Source: Cladorhizidae sp. MBARI D1340-BT2 (lineage: Eukaryota > Porifera > Demospongiae > Poecilosclerida > Cladorhizidae). Taken from it: a DNA stretch of 64,000 bases. Made by a program: the position numbers and the translations under genes. The notes beneath the pieces are model-generated. The model ran no database searches. It was not told the DNA's origin and was given only the letters and a program-made list of their open reading frames with translations. Positions 20,573-31,979 of the stretch are shown here, piece after piece; the stretch's first letter is position 1; the number at the start of each line of letters is the position of its first letter. Location: contig JAQNBH010000006.1 of the NCBI GenBank assembly GCA_028752905.1, forward strand, positions 28,306,695 through 28,370,694, read 5' to 3'.

Positions 20573-22230
20573 CACATGCTTCTAGTGACTTTTATCTTGC
20601 TGCTCAGTACATGATTGGACATATTACTTCCACTGCAAGTCAAGGTGAATAGACTTTAGTTCTTGTAATACTCTAGCACTATCAAACTATGTTGATATAA
20701 CATCAGTAGGCTGGACACAGAGAGCTGGCAGACATGTTAAGATTTATTAGAGCAGTCAACACATGTCATCCTAGACAGAATATTCTAACTCACCTCCTAT
20801 GATAGTTTCATGAAGTAGATTGGACACAGAGAGCCAGAGGGACATGTTCAAATAAATTGAAGTTTAGCAATTAGTAAAATCTTTTCATCCTAGCCATAGA
20901 ATACTGTAACTCACTTAATATAAAGTAAGGACAGACAGAGATGAGAGACATAAATGTATAGTAAAGTGAAGCTGTGTATTCCTAAAGCCTTTTCACATTA
21001 ATCTGGCTGGTGGGAAATTCACAACAATAATCTCTAAATATGCACATCACTTAAGATAAACTAAATTTGATTGCCCTCAGTTACCACACAATAAAATTTG
21101 GCTGGGCCTTAGCTGGCGATATATTTCCCACGGCCCTGATTCACTACTTCAATAAGGACAAGTAAGAAAATCTGCATCCAGCACCTGCAACTAAGCAATG
21201 GGTACTCCACCTTGTCATAAAAATAGAGAACAGATGAATATATCTTTCTGGGAACATCACCAGCCATATATTCAAACTTCTCTATGCTAGATTAAAAAGG
21301 TTATGCAAATTGTCAGCCTTGCTTGAGCACTGAAGTTGATCCCCTAAAAGGTAGCCTCTAAAACTTCCTTCTATGGGGTTATGTAGTATGGGGGTTAAAT
21401 AGGAGCTAGCTCCTCTAAGAGTGATCCAGGAAGATAAGTAAGAGATAGTACTCTAAGATAGAAGGAGAAGCTTCCTAGGTGTGGCATGAGAATCAGCTAC
21501 ACCAATATGAGTATGGATAGAATCATTCCTGGAGAAGTGAGGCACAATAAGATAGGCAAGTAGTACAATATTCACATTCTCTAATAGCATTGTGTACATA
21601 TATACACATGCACCAGTTACATCACCTACACCTCCCTCATCCTTACCCAGCCACCTCCCTCATCCTTACCCAGCCACCTCCCTCATCCTCACCCAGCCAC
21701 ACACCCAGTCAAGTGAGCATTCTGATCACTGTGGGTATTAGTAAATCTTTTACAATCGATTCTTGGCTCAAGTAAGTCTGTTGTTAAATAATCGCTGGTT
21801 ATGGAGAAGAACGCTGACTTGCTATCATTGAGATCAAGTATGCGGTAACTGTCCATTGACATTGTTCCCCTTGGATGTTATCCTGTTTTCTTGTAAAGGT
21901 ATTGCTACCCTTACTGGTGTCTGAACAGTTACTAGACCCTACCAATGCTTCTACTAATGCCCAACCATCCCAGGAGAAACCTACAGGGTAACTCTTTCCC
22001 TCCTGATATTAGCTAGCCTACAATGCCAAAACATCCTAGATGCTGATGCAGTATTTCATAGGGGAGTGCATTTTATTCTCTGGAATGAAGAGATTCTGAG
22101 AGATTTCAGGCTAGCCAGGTGCCTATAATAGCTTTCATTGGCTAGCAGAAACAGCTTTAAAGGTAAGGAAGAGACTGTTTGTGATAGCAATTTGTGATTG
22201 ACAGTTAGTTCCATTATTTGTTATATTTTT
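20573..22230 (+). repeat. Diverged duplicated segment, copy B
   Basis: Homologous to copy A at both ends but carrying about 0.7 kb of extra sequence (roughly 21005-21714). That extra part contains a CCTCATCCTTACCCAGCCAC tandem of about 21 bp, near-identical three times, around 21638-21703. After 21714 the match to 19131-19660 resumes. No gene is recognised. Confidence 0.72.
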
Positions 22231-23130
22231 ATCTCTGGCATTTTATTGGGGAGGTGACTTGGACTGATGCAGTCAAACTTGAGATCCATAGACTGCACTC
22301 AATTCTTCAAAGTATCATTGAACTACAAGGAGCAGCAACTGGGTATTGATTGTTGCTGTACTTATTCACTGGTAGTTCATGCACATAATAATACAAAATT
22401 ACTATCTGTTTTGTTCTCTGGTAGTAAAGTAACCATAATAATTCAGCAATTAACTATCATCAGTGAACTTTCATGACAATTAACACAGTATCATGCAAGG
22501 CTTGTGTTGTGGTTGGCTTTCACAACCAAGACTACCCAACTGGCAGGACAAATTTTTGGTGTGAAGCATGGTTACAACCAAGTGTTTGTGTGTCTTAGTG
22601 TGTCAATATTTTTCTGACATTTGAACATTTTTGTGTGAAGCAGATGAACTTGCCTTGTAGTAAGTTATTAAAAGACATCTTCATATAATAATAGATGACG
22701 GTCAGTTACAAAACTAACACTATAAACATTTCCAGGTCGTTGCTATTTTGCATAAAGAGTTGTGTTTGCTGGATTGACTCCAAACACCAAGCTCAAATTC
22801 ATGAAGAGGTAAGTAGTTGGAATCAGCAAATTTAGTGGAGATATAGGCTAGTATGTGTGCGTTGATGGGGCCATCAAGCACAAACTCATCCTCTAACTAA
22901 ACCATAGATATCTGAGGTCCTGTTGCATGTACAACAGAGACATCCACTATGTAATAAGAGTAATGCATTGAAGAAATTTTACACTCCTGACCAAAGTTTT
23001 CTACTCTTACAGTAAAGCTATCACCAAACATATGACCATCCTCCACTGTACTTAGGGGCACCATTGACAGAGAGTTCTCCATTAGACTATGCGTACATGT
23101 ATCAGCTCTTTTTGCTCTATACATGTTGGA
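22231..23130. other. Unassigned DNA
   Basis: No recognisable gene, RNA or clear repeat. Short open frames on both strands have no family features. Confidence 0.35.
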
Positions 23131-23460
23131 TTAGAAAAGCTTAGCTAAGGGTTTCTAGAAGTTAAGTTTTCTAAGGCAAGTCCTGCGATGTAAAATCTTC
23201 AACCTTTCTAAGGAAAGGCTTGCCAAGCTACTATGTAAAGTCTCTCTAAGGAAAGACTTGCTAGCTACTAGAGGTTGTGTGAGGGCATTAAAAAGGGGCT
23301 TCTTTTACGAGCCTAACACCATGTTTAGGAAACCTAACCTCTACAAAACTATATAGCAAGCTTAGTCTAATGCATCTTAGCTACACAGTGTAGCAATGAA
23401 CTAGAAGGCAAAGCTACTAATACTAAGTTGAGAGATGGACCTGAAGGACAGACACTAGTG
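23131..23460. repeat. 330-bp repeat, copy 1
   Basis: It begins ttagaaaagcttagctaagg and ends acagacactagtg, and is nearly identical to 24185-24513, with only a handful of differences. It contains internal short direct repeats (ctaaggaaag…cttgc, three times). The ends are not inverted copies. The near identity, against the strong divergence of the surrounding duplication, suggests recent movement or conversion. Confidence 0.85.
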
Positions 23461-24184
23461 GGCACAGGCCAAAAGACTAGGAAGAGAAATGACTAATACT
23501 TCAGTTGGTAATAAACTTCTTGATGTAAAAAAATTACATCTGGGAAGAAGACAAAGTGGAGCAAAAAACCTCGCTAGATTTAGCTTGTTGTAAACAACTG
23601 GAGCCCATATGTACGTGTAAATGTGTGCGCACGCATTTATTATTAAAAAGTGCAAGATTAAAAAATTGGAAGTGTAAACCTAACAGCATTTGTTTTGCAT
23701 TATCTGTCTCGTTTTTTATGCATTGATTCTGCGTTTCAAATTTCTCCAACATCATATCATTAGCTTTGGAATGGGTACAGAAACAGAACCTTTTTTTTAA
23801 TCACCCTCTGTACAAGCCCCACCTCCATTCAGAACTAGTTGTCCCAGGGGGATGTCTCTCAAACCTAGTTATTAGAAGCCTTAAATCAGGATGATAAATT
23901 AGAGTTACCAACTATTAGACAACTAGCTCCTCAGATGTGGCATGAGAAACAAGGATGCTATATGAGGTTGGGTAGAATTAATCATGGAGAGGAGAGCCAC
24001 AGCAAAGAGTCAACTACCCAGCATTGTGTACATATTCACATGTATGCACTTGCTGCAGCTGTAGCTCATCACCTGTTAGCACTTACGCGGTGTCAATTGA
24101 AAACGTCACAATAATCATACGTGTGTTATACTCAAACCAGAAGCAATCATCTGGGTGCAGCATAGTTAGACATGGCCTGTTATA
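23461..24184. repeat. Spacer between the 330-bp repeats, partly duplicated
   Basis: The stretch 23825-24090 is a diverged copy of 19985-20290. The remainder is AT-rich without a recognised gene. Confidence 0.55.
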
Positions 24185-24513
24185 TTAGAAAGCTTAGCTA
24201 AGGGTTTCTAGAAGTTAAGTTTTCTAAGGCAAGTCCTGCAATGTAAAATCTTCAACCTTTCTAAGGAAAGGCTTGCCAAGCTACTATCTAAAGTCTCTCT
24301 AAGGAAAGACTTGCTAGCTACTAGAGGTTGTGTGAGGGAATTAAAAAGGGGCTTCTTTTACGAGCCTAACACCATGTTTAGGAAACCTAACCTCTACAAA
24401 ACTATATAGCAAGCTTAGTCTAATGCATCTTAGCTACACAGTGTAGCAATGAACTAGAAGGCAAAGCTACTAATACTAAGTTGAGAGATGGACCTGAAGG
24501 ACAGACACTTGTG
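24185..24513. repeat. 330-bp repeat, copy 2
   Basis: Direct-orientation partner of 23131-23460. One A is missing from the initial aaaa run, and a few substitutions are seen (for example gcgatg/gcaatg and actagtg/acttgtg). Confidence 0.85.
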
Positions 24514-25170
24514 CAATCGTGGAAGAAATGGTCTGTTGTTAGCTGCTGGTACGGCATATTTACTACTCTAAAATTGATCAAACAACAGGACACATCCAGG
24601 GAACATTGGTTATCTCAGCAAACTGTAAGTATTCGATAGCCAGTAAAATAAATCGTATTGACGGTATTGGTTTTTTATACCTTTGTTTAGAAACTAGTCA
24701 TTGTAGCTTATACTACTTTCTCGCAATTTTTGTATGTTAGTAGGCTGCTTAGACTATGCAAAGTATGCTAGATTTGTCTCTATGCTGTGTTGTAGCTATA
24801 TGATTGGCAATTTAGGTTGGTGGGAGCAATTTTTTTACATTGTCCACTAAAACTTTACCTGCCTAAATACACTCTATCTAGCTACAAGAACAAGATTGTC
24901 AGCAACAATAACAGCAAAAATTGATTTGAATACCTTGCTAGATCAAGTACAATGTTTTGTAAAAAGACAATTGAATAACAGTATAGAACAATATAGTCAT
25001 GAGTTCACTGTGTTGCTCTTGGTTTCTTCAGGATCTTGGCTGTGAGTTACTCTTTGAAGCACTCTTCTGGATGTAGAGGTGGGTGGTGAGCAAGTCTTAC
25101 AGTAGTTACACTGAGCCTGAGAGAACCGTAAGTGGCATATTTACAATAAGAATTTGTGCATAAATATTTG
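24514..25170. other. Unassigned AT-rich DNA
   Basis: No gene, RNA or repeat is recognised. Confidence 0.35.
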
Positions 25171-26572
25171 TTTCATGCACTACTTGGTCATGTGAAAAGC
25201 TCTTCTACCTTCGATTTTTTGGTTTGAAAGTCATGCATTGTCTCAAGCTTCTTCATCATGTCTGCTTTCAACATGCCAGTAGGGTTAACATTGTGTTCTT
25301 AGAGCACTTTTAACAGGCCGTTCTGTTTACCACTTCTAGTTACGGAAAATTCAACCTGCTCCATTATCATTGACCAAGTGCTCCTAACTTAAAAACAACT
25401 CTTGCTGCCATAGGAATATCTGGGTGTGAATCCTTAGCTTCATCATGTTCGTGTGGGGTTAGACGAAAAAGCCATTGTGTTTGTCAATGAAGTCACTGAT
25501 CATCAACCACGAATAGCACCTTTGGGATGAATAACCAACTTTCCCTCCTCTCCCCATTACCACGACTGGCCTTCATTGGCATGAAAGCTTGATTCATCAT
25601 GGTATAATAACACCAAGCATCGCAGTGCATCTGGATTGCCAATTGTTTCCTCGGTCACTCCATCTACACACAAAGGAGGTGGCAAGTGAATTAACTCCAA
25701 GATTTCAATTTTCCGCATATACATGCGATGATATTCTCTCCCATCATCATGCTCAAGACCGTCAAAGTATATGGCTTTCTTTAGAGATGTAGGTGAGAAA
25801 TCAAGATCATACAGCCACTTTCTGGCTGTTTGCGTGAAGTGATGGAACGAGAAAAACCATGTGGTAAGTGAGAATTTGGTAACATCTCTGAATTTACCCA
25901 GGTTGCAAATTTTGTAGCAGTCATAACTGGCTCACTTTTCCTTTACGTAACCATGCCAATGCTTTCAATCTGCAGTGTTCATCATCATCCACAACATATG
26001 GCCGAATGTGCTTGCTTTGTGCTGATCCAGTAAACTCTCCCTTGCACTGGTAGAAATCTTTCATCCAGCCTCTGATTATCTTTTCATTGAAACCAACCAC
26101 TAAACCAGCTTCAGTAGCTGTAGCAACATAAGTTAGGCCTAAACGGTTTCGAAATATATCCATTATGGTAATGGCAATCATTCTAACAGTGTCCTTTGGC
26201 TGCCAATGCATCCACTCACTATATGCCTCTTGTGCATCTTCTGAGAAAGGACTCTGGCTCAAACTAATTTTCAGATGATGGCAGTATCCGAGGGAAAGCA
26301 AACAATTCATCAAGCTCACCAAGACTGCTTGAATGTAAGTCAACTTCCTCCCTCTGCTGTTTAGCAGCTCTTGCTACAGCTGCTTTGTCAGCATGGTGCT
26401 TCCTTGGACCATAGGGACTTTTTGGGGGTCCATCCTCACTCATAGTCTCACCCCAAAACTTGCTATACTTCAGAGAAAGAAGCCCAACTGATTCAGTCGC
26501 AGGAGTTATCATGGAAGCATGCCACGCCCACTTTTGTATTGTACTAAAATCCCATAGAGTTTCTAAATGCAC
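25170..26572 (-). pseudogene. IS630/Tc1-like DDE transposase remnant (HDES family)
   Basis: Read on the minus strand, this is a decayed transposase of a DDE_3-like family that I recall from sponges, cnidarians and fungi. The start (26572-26264) is charged. Frame 26343-25921 has WQPKDTVRMIAITIMDIFRN, GFNEKIIRGWMKDFYQCKGE and HIRPYVVDDDEHCRLKALAW. After a stop it continues MTATKFATWVNSEMLPNSHL, then in a shifted frame TARKWLYDLDFSP and FDGLEHDDGREYHRMYMRK. A first catalytic motif, YHDESSFHANEGQSW, lies near 25608-25565. SDFIDKHNGFF follows, then NVNPTGMLKADMMKKLETMH near 25290-25230. The final Asp/Glu region (usually LNPIERVW) is missing. Stops and frameshifts are numerous. The assignment rests on motif order recalled from the family. 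Confidence 0.7.
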
Positions 26573-26850
26573 CAGGTGCAGCTAAAAGTGATACCATTTT
26601 AAAAGAAATTTTAAGCTGAGCATTATGGTGCAAGAAATTTTGGGCAAAACATAAGTGTTAGTAAGTTACAGTACAAAGTTCGCGTGGACATTAATGACTT
26701 CCTGCACTATACACATATTTTAATATTGAAGTTGAGTTTTTTATTTGAACTCCAGCTACGCAGGGAAATGAGTCTAAGTCATGTTGAAGTTGGTAGCAGT
26801 CGTTCACATTCCATACCAGTTTGATGCATTGGGTTGGACAGCAATGATGA
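26573..26850. other. Short unassigned stretch
   Basis: Nothing is recognised between the transposase start and the LINE remnant. Confidence 0.4.
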
Positions 26851-28170
26851 AGATGTTGGAGAACTTAGTGCAAACTTTAATGTAGATAATTATTAATAGA
26901 TATTTAAAGATACTTCCTTGGGGCAGTCCGAGAGTGACACAGTAGGTATACCAGAAGACAGATATCACCTAAACCAGTTCCATAATTATGTCTCTAGTAA
27001 TTACAATGCAGGAATACTTGAATAGAAGTTCACCATGGGGGACACTATCAAAAGCCTCGGTAGATGGTTCAACTTTTCAGTTGTGATAGCCATTACAATA
27101 AATAGTTAGTTCTCATGGAATAGCAATAGCAGTTGAAGGGTGAAACTATTTTTCTGCAATCTGGTTTAGATTGAACAAGTAGCAAAGCTGATTATATTGT
27201 CATAGACCAGTTTCTCTATAATTTTAGAGACAAGCTATTGGTCTGTAGTTGGCGCCCAAGGGCTTATTCCCTGATTTATAAATTGGAATAATGTTGTGTA
27301 TGTACGAATCAGCTGCAATGTACTGGTCCAGGGAGAACAGATTTTATAGACAGCCAAAGCAGTGTAGTCTTGGATGCATTCCATCAATTTTTTTACCTTG
27401 GTTTTGTTCAAGTTTTACTAAGGATATCCATAAACTTCCTCTGCAGAGATGGTAAAGGTGGCCTGGATTTCTGAGGAAATAGGAATGAGTACTGCTCTGG
27501 AAGGATGAGCGGGCTCCTAGTGAAAACAGAATTGAAGCAGCTGTTCTGCAGACTGTCCCTTTGATAGCGAGTAGAGGTAGTTGCAGAGCTATGATTGGAA
27601 TGTGTATACTATGTTTATTCTGGCTAGGCTGTTAATGCAGTTGTCTTTCACAATATTCATATGATCTTTTTACTTTGGACATTTGGAACTGAAGTTGGTG
27701 GGTCATGGAGATTAGTTGCTCATAGAAGGAGCCATCCTGTACTTTGTTCTTCTTGAGTGAATGCATTTGAGAGAATACTTTATTATTGGAGAAAAATATT
27801 TCGGTCGCTGGTGACGATTTTTTTTACTGACACAGTATTGGTGATAACTGGTTTTAGTGCTAAGCATACATATTCTGTATCATTTAGAGAAAGTAAGTGG
27901 TGGAAGAAAAAAATCTAATAGAAGTCATTCAGGCCATCCATCTCAGCTTTAGACGGAGAGATAAAAAAATCTTGCATGATGAGGTTGTGTGGGAATGGCA
28001 GTAGTTATAAATGAGGTAACTTGAATTGGTCCAACTTGAACAGAAAGTGGAATAAAGGATGAGCTCAGAATGGTTTGGTAATGACAAAATCAAGGATGTT
28101 GCCAGTTTGAATAGGGCTAGTTATAAACAGATGAAGTGTACAGTTATAGACTGAGGTCACAGAACATCGA
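26850..28170 (-). pseudogene. Non-LTR retrotransposon (LINE) remnant with endonuclease tail and RT
   Basis: On the minus strand the order of motifs is that of a LINE. Near 28130-28080 the frame reads TGNILDFVIT, the end of an AP-type endonuclease (usually GNILDLVLT). Around 27430-27370 it reads NQTKVKKIDGMHP. Around 27300-27190 it has IPIYKSGNKPLGANYRPIAC and KIIEKLVYD, the first RT blocks. Near 27050 it has AFDSVPHGELL (first catalytic Asp block). Near 26930 it has LPQGSI, followed by LIIIYI. The YxDD block is not visible. Every few codons a stop or shift occurs, so this is very old. CR1/L2 or Jockey-like clades are likely, but I cannot choose. Confidence 0.7.
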
Positions 28171-28600
28171 AGACATCATGGACAGATTGGTAAGTGAGGC
28201 TCAGTTGATATCAGTGAAGTTAAAGTGATATATTATTATTACTTTGCCCATAGCGCAAGTTTCTTTCAGATAAGAGAACAGGCCAATGTGATATGAATTA
28301 GGTGGCACATAGCTACTGTATTCACTAAGATGATTAGATTTAGGTCAAAATAGTTGTAATGAATTGGTGCAAGAAGGTAATATGATGATCCTAGATCCCA
28401 ATAAGACACGCACACACTTCTCTTATAAAAATCAAGAGCATGTAACACTACTGAGGCTGGCGGGACAAGTGGTGCACACTTATCTGCTAATTAAGCAGGA
28501 TGTGAGAACATGCCGGTTAATGCCGTACTGAAGTTGTTATCTTACCGAGTTGAACTACTGGAAGATGATATAGTTTAAATAACATCTACATTCACTGGTA
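28171..28600. other. Unassigned DNA
   Basis: No recognisable gene between the LINE remnant and the GTPase pseudogene. Confidence 0.35.
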
Positions 28601-30065
28601 GGACCAAGCTTGGGCTGGAAAGAAGAGAAAGCTCCCAGTTGCCCTGAACCTTGTAGCTGAAAGAACCACTCTCCTCGACTATGATGCTTTCTAACATTTG
28701 AGGGTTGCAGATGCTGTGACTGATTTCGCCTCTGTCAACTTAGACCGTCAGATAGTAAAGATGAACCAAAGCCAAGATTCAGTGGTAGATTTACCAATGG
28801 CTGACTCTGCTGTTCCATTTAGGGTGAGTTTCAAACAGCAGTTTGGAATCTGTTGCAGGATGTTGATATAGGGAAGTTTGATTATATCCTCATCGAGAGC
28901 AGTGGAATGACAACCCATTGGCCACTATAGCTAGAGAAGGAATATGGGAGGATGTACTGAATCCTCCTTGATGCTGTAGTGACTGTTGTGGACACCTACG
29001 CTCTTGTAGCCAAATTTAAGGGTGGTGAAACATACCCCGCTGCAGCAGATAGCCAACTCCAATATGCTGATGTCATAGTCATGAGCAAGAAAGACCACGT
29101 TTCCGAGTCACAGCCTGGCAAAGCATGTGAATTTATGTCTGATTATGTCCTGGGTTGTCGGATTTACCCATGCATGAAGTGTGCTATTCCTCTGCATTAC
29201 CTAATGGAGGTGAGTAGGGTATCCAAGTTCACTGTGGTGTCTCATGAAGTAGCCTGCGCTGTTTATAGCATCCATCTGGAGGGCGGAAATATGAGCCAGG
29301 AGAGACAAAGGAGGGTTAAAGGAAGCATGCAGGAAGCTAAAGAAGCAGGCCACATCTCGAAGAATAATTTCTCATCTTTAATTTATGAGAGCAGTGTTCT
29401 TTTCAGCTTGAAAGTTTCCAAGCTATTTTAGGGAGGAAGTTCCCAAATGAAGCTTCATGCATGAAAGGAATGCTGTAGTTTGTGGAGGAAAGGAATTGCT
29501 TATACAAATTTCATGTGAGTGGTCGTTGGCGATACGAGATCACACCGCAAACTAATGCACAAGATAGCTTGGTTGGTTCATGTTTAGTGCAGTTTATTTC
29601 AGGGTTGGATGAAGACGAGATGAGAGCACTCTTGGGTAGTTGTGTGGCCAAGGAAGGTGAAGAAAACACTTTCCAAACTGAACAGGCTACGCCTCTTTTC
29701 CGTCATACAGAGCATCATTGAAAATGACCTTAGATTTAAGCTGATTCATCTGCTGAAGGAGATCGTCTCGGATACATGTCCCAGGCCTCCCATTTTAGAT
29801 GACTGGAATGACTTTAGTGTCACTGGTGTGTATGAGTGTATAATTTCAGTTGGAAAAGTAAGAATTGTACATGGCATAGACTTCAACAAGTTGAACTCGG
29901 ACCTTGCTAAGCACGTGAACTGCTGCAGTGGTCCTGTGTGTCTTTTTCCTGTGGTCCTTCCAAACTGAGTCAAAATCTGCAGGCATGTTGTCGGCGAAGG
30001 GATGTCATTCCAGCCTCTATTTACCATTGCCTCTGAGATGTCCAAGAACTCATTAAGGACTACTA
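28600..30065 (+). pseudogene. CobW/COG0523-type GTPase pseudogene
   Basis: The plus strand carries, in order, the parts of a COG0523 GTPase, a family of metal chaperones that includes YjiA, CobW and the eukaryotic ZNG1. The Walker A region survives as AERTTLLDY near 28658. LRVADAVTDFASVNLDRQIV (about 28695-28760) corresponds to the family's ND-x-x-x-VNID strand. FDYILIESSGMTTH (28877-28918) matches the DYILIETSG block. LDAVVTVVDTYAL (about 28967-29005) and QLQYADVIVMSKKDHVSES (29056-29112), an NKxD-like guanine motif with N changed to S, follow. The C-terminal region has LYKFHVSGRWRYEI near 29500 and more in frame 29642-29968. The zinc-binding CxCC is blurred to ICC. Several stops and frame changes occur and no clear introns are seen, so a processed or dead copy is likely. 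It is the only host-type gene I recognise. Confidence 0.72.
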
Positions 30066-31788
30066 CCTAACTGTTGGCTACTGCAGTTGTGGAACATAAT
30101 AATTCTGCTTTGCCTTGTACAGTCTTCTCTTCACCATTTGCACCTAGCTTTCCTTTCAGGCATGAAATCACTTGTCTTGAAATGAAATAACTCCATTAAT
30201 TGAGCATTATATGAATATCGGACGTACTGAATAATATTTATCTCGGTGTTTTGGGGGCATGAAATGTAGCTAGCTCCACTAGTGTTTTGCTAATGTGATT
30301 ATTATTAAGCACCAAACACCAAATGTCAATCTTATTCCTTATACCATTGCACTGCTCTCACCTGTATATTTTTCTGAGCATAGTTTTGCTCGTTGGTACA
30401 CATTTGTGGTTTGCCCCAAAAAAGAGTCGGCCCTTTGAGGCTGGTAATTACGGCATTGTTGTTGGGTGCTCTCAGCTGGGCTTCCTGGTTTTCTTCTAAT
30501 TATCACCTCAGATAACTTTACCGACCAATATATGCGGAGTACAACCTTCAAAGTATTGTATGTTCTGAAAGAGAAAAACTTCGGCAGTTTGACCAAGCTA
30601 CAAATTGGAAACTGGACCATCCAATGGCACTTCTGACGTGAGTTTGAAGTTTTAGGTAGAAACACAACACCTACATAGTGTCCCTTAAGTCCGAACTGGA
30701 CAATGCTGAGAGGCCTAAAGGCATGGTGCACTGCCACATCACCCTCTTGGATGATACTGTTTTCACCTGAAATATTGATGTACAATTATGTACACATAGC
30801 TAGGTAAAAGCACTCGATAGCTAGCTCTAGTTTAGAACTTTAATTAAATATTGTTATACCCCTCTTGCATGTTTTTTTCTCTTATAAACCTATAGCAAGA
30901 CATGACCTTACAGGTGTAGAAAACCTTGTACTTTATAGCCCCATATAGCTAAATAGGTGGTAGAGAAACTTTCTCACCACCTCTATATTAATAATATTAG
31001 CTCTGGAGAGTCACTCATTTTTGCCTTTGTAGCCATTGATTAGAGATGATCAACATCAACTTGCCTAAGGCAGGTGATTCATTTGTCAAAGACAAGTAAG
31101 GAACAGTAAGGTTTGTTATTGTGAGGTTATTGTGGAGGCTGTGATGGCTATATAGATCACATTTCTTGTAGTGACAGATGCTGCCACACATCGACACCCT
31201 GATGCTACCCACTCCCACCTGAATTTTATAGTAGTAGCAATAGTAGTTGTACTAGTACAATGATCTCGGTAATTAACTTGGAAATTTACTCTCTCGACAT
31301 TTTGACTAGATTCTCTAGCCTTCATCAGGAATAATATTAGGAATATTATTACTCAGCCAACTCTCAGTTGACAGTGTAGACTTTCTCGATGATCGACTTA
31401 AATTTACTCACTCAATGTTTATGCTATAGATGCTCTATCTTTGATCAAGAATAATGAATAATTATTACAAGAAAACAATCTTTTCCAACAAACTGCTAAG
31501 AAAGAAGGGAGCAAAAAATCTATATGGCCACGTACAGTTTGATGACCCAGTAACATTTAAATCGTCATGCTCAATGTATAAAACTGGTGAGCATAGTTTT
31601 CAGCGTTAAAAGCTCACACGGTTAAATGTGCTATTTGCCTTTGCTGCTTAAGGGAGGATGTAACCACAGAAGATGTAAAAATTTATTACCTTATAATTCT
31701 TTAATTTTTAACACGATGCAGCTGATTTTGATATCAAAATGTAGACAATTGTATGTGCTTTCTATTGATTTAAAACTTAGCGAACCAT
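30066..31788. other. Unassigned DNA with one long minus-strand frame
   Basis: A 148-codon minus-strand open frame (30785-30339) reads SIVQFGLKGHYVGVVFLPKT… but matches no family I know. It may be chance or an eroded exon. Around 31262-31470 two imperfect copies of a unit of roughly 110-130 bp occur (tctcgg/tctcgatg … ctcatc/gatcaagaataat). Nothing else is recognised. Confidence 0.4.
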
Positions 31789-31893
31789 TGTCATGAATTC
31801 ATGACACGCGCAGGTGTATCTATAAGACCATTGTCACGTATTCGTGACAGTAGTAATTGTCACCTGTAGACCACCGTCACGATATCGTGACAG
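31787..31893. promoter_or_regulatory. Three 16-18-bp palindromes at exact 43-bp spacing
   Basis: tgtcatgaattcatgaca (31789-31806, perfect palindrome), tgtcacgtattcgtgaca (31832-31849, near-perfect) and gtcacgatatcgtgac (31876-31891, perfect) have centres exactly 43 bp apart. Each lies in a 43-bp unit starting ccattg or ccaccg. The outer arms tgtca…tgaca are conserved while the centre varies. This suits dimeric protein sites, either bZIP-like or transposase binding. They lie about 90 bp upstream of a PiggyBac-like N-terminal frame. Confidence 0.7.
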
Positions 31894-31979
31894 CCATTTC
31901 ATTTTGACCACAAAGTGTTTTTTTTACTGCGGTTCGTGGTTGTTAGGCCTGTGGTTATGATACCCAGACTCTACTAGAG

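Noticed and set aside
30339..30785. 148-codon minus-strand frame as a gene
   Set aside because: No recognised family, no splice or start context and no repeat of the frame elsewhere; noted only as unassigned.
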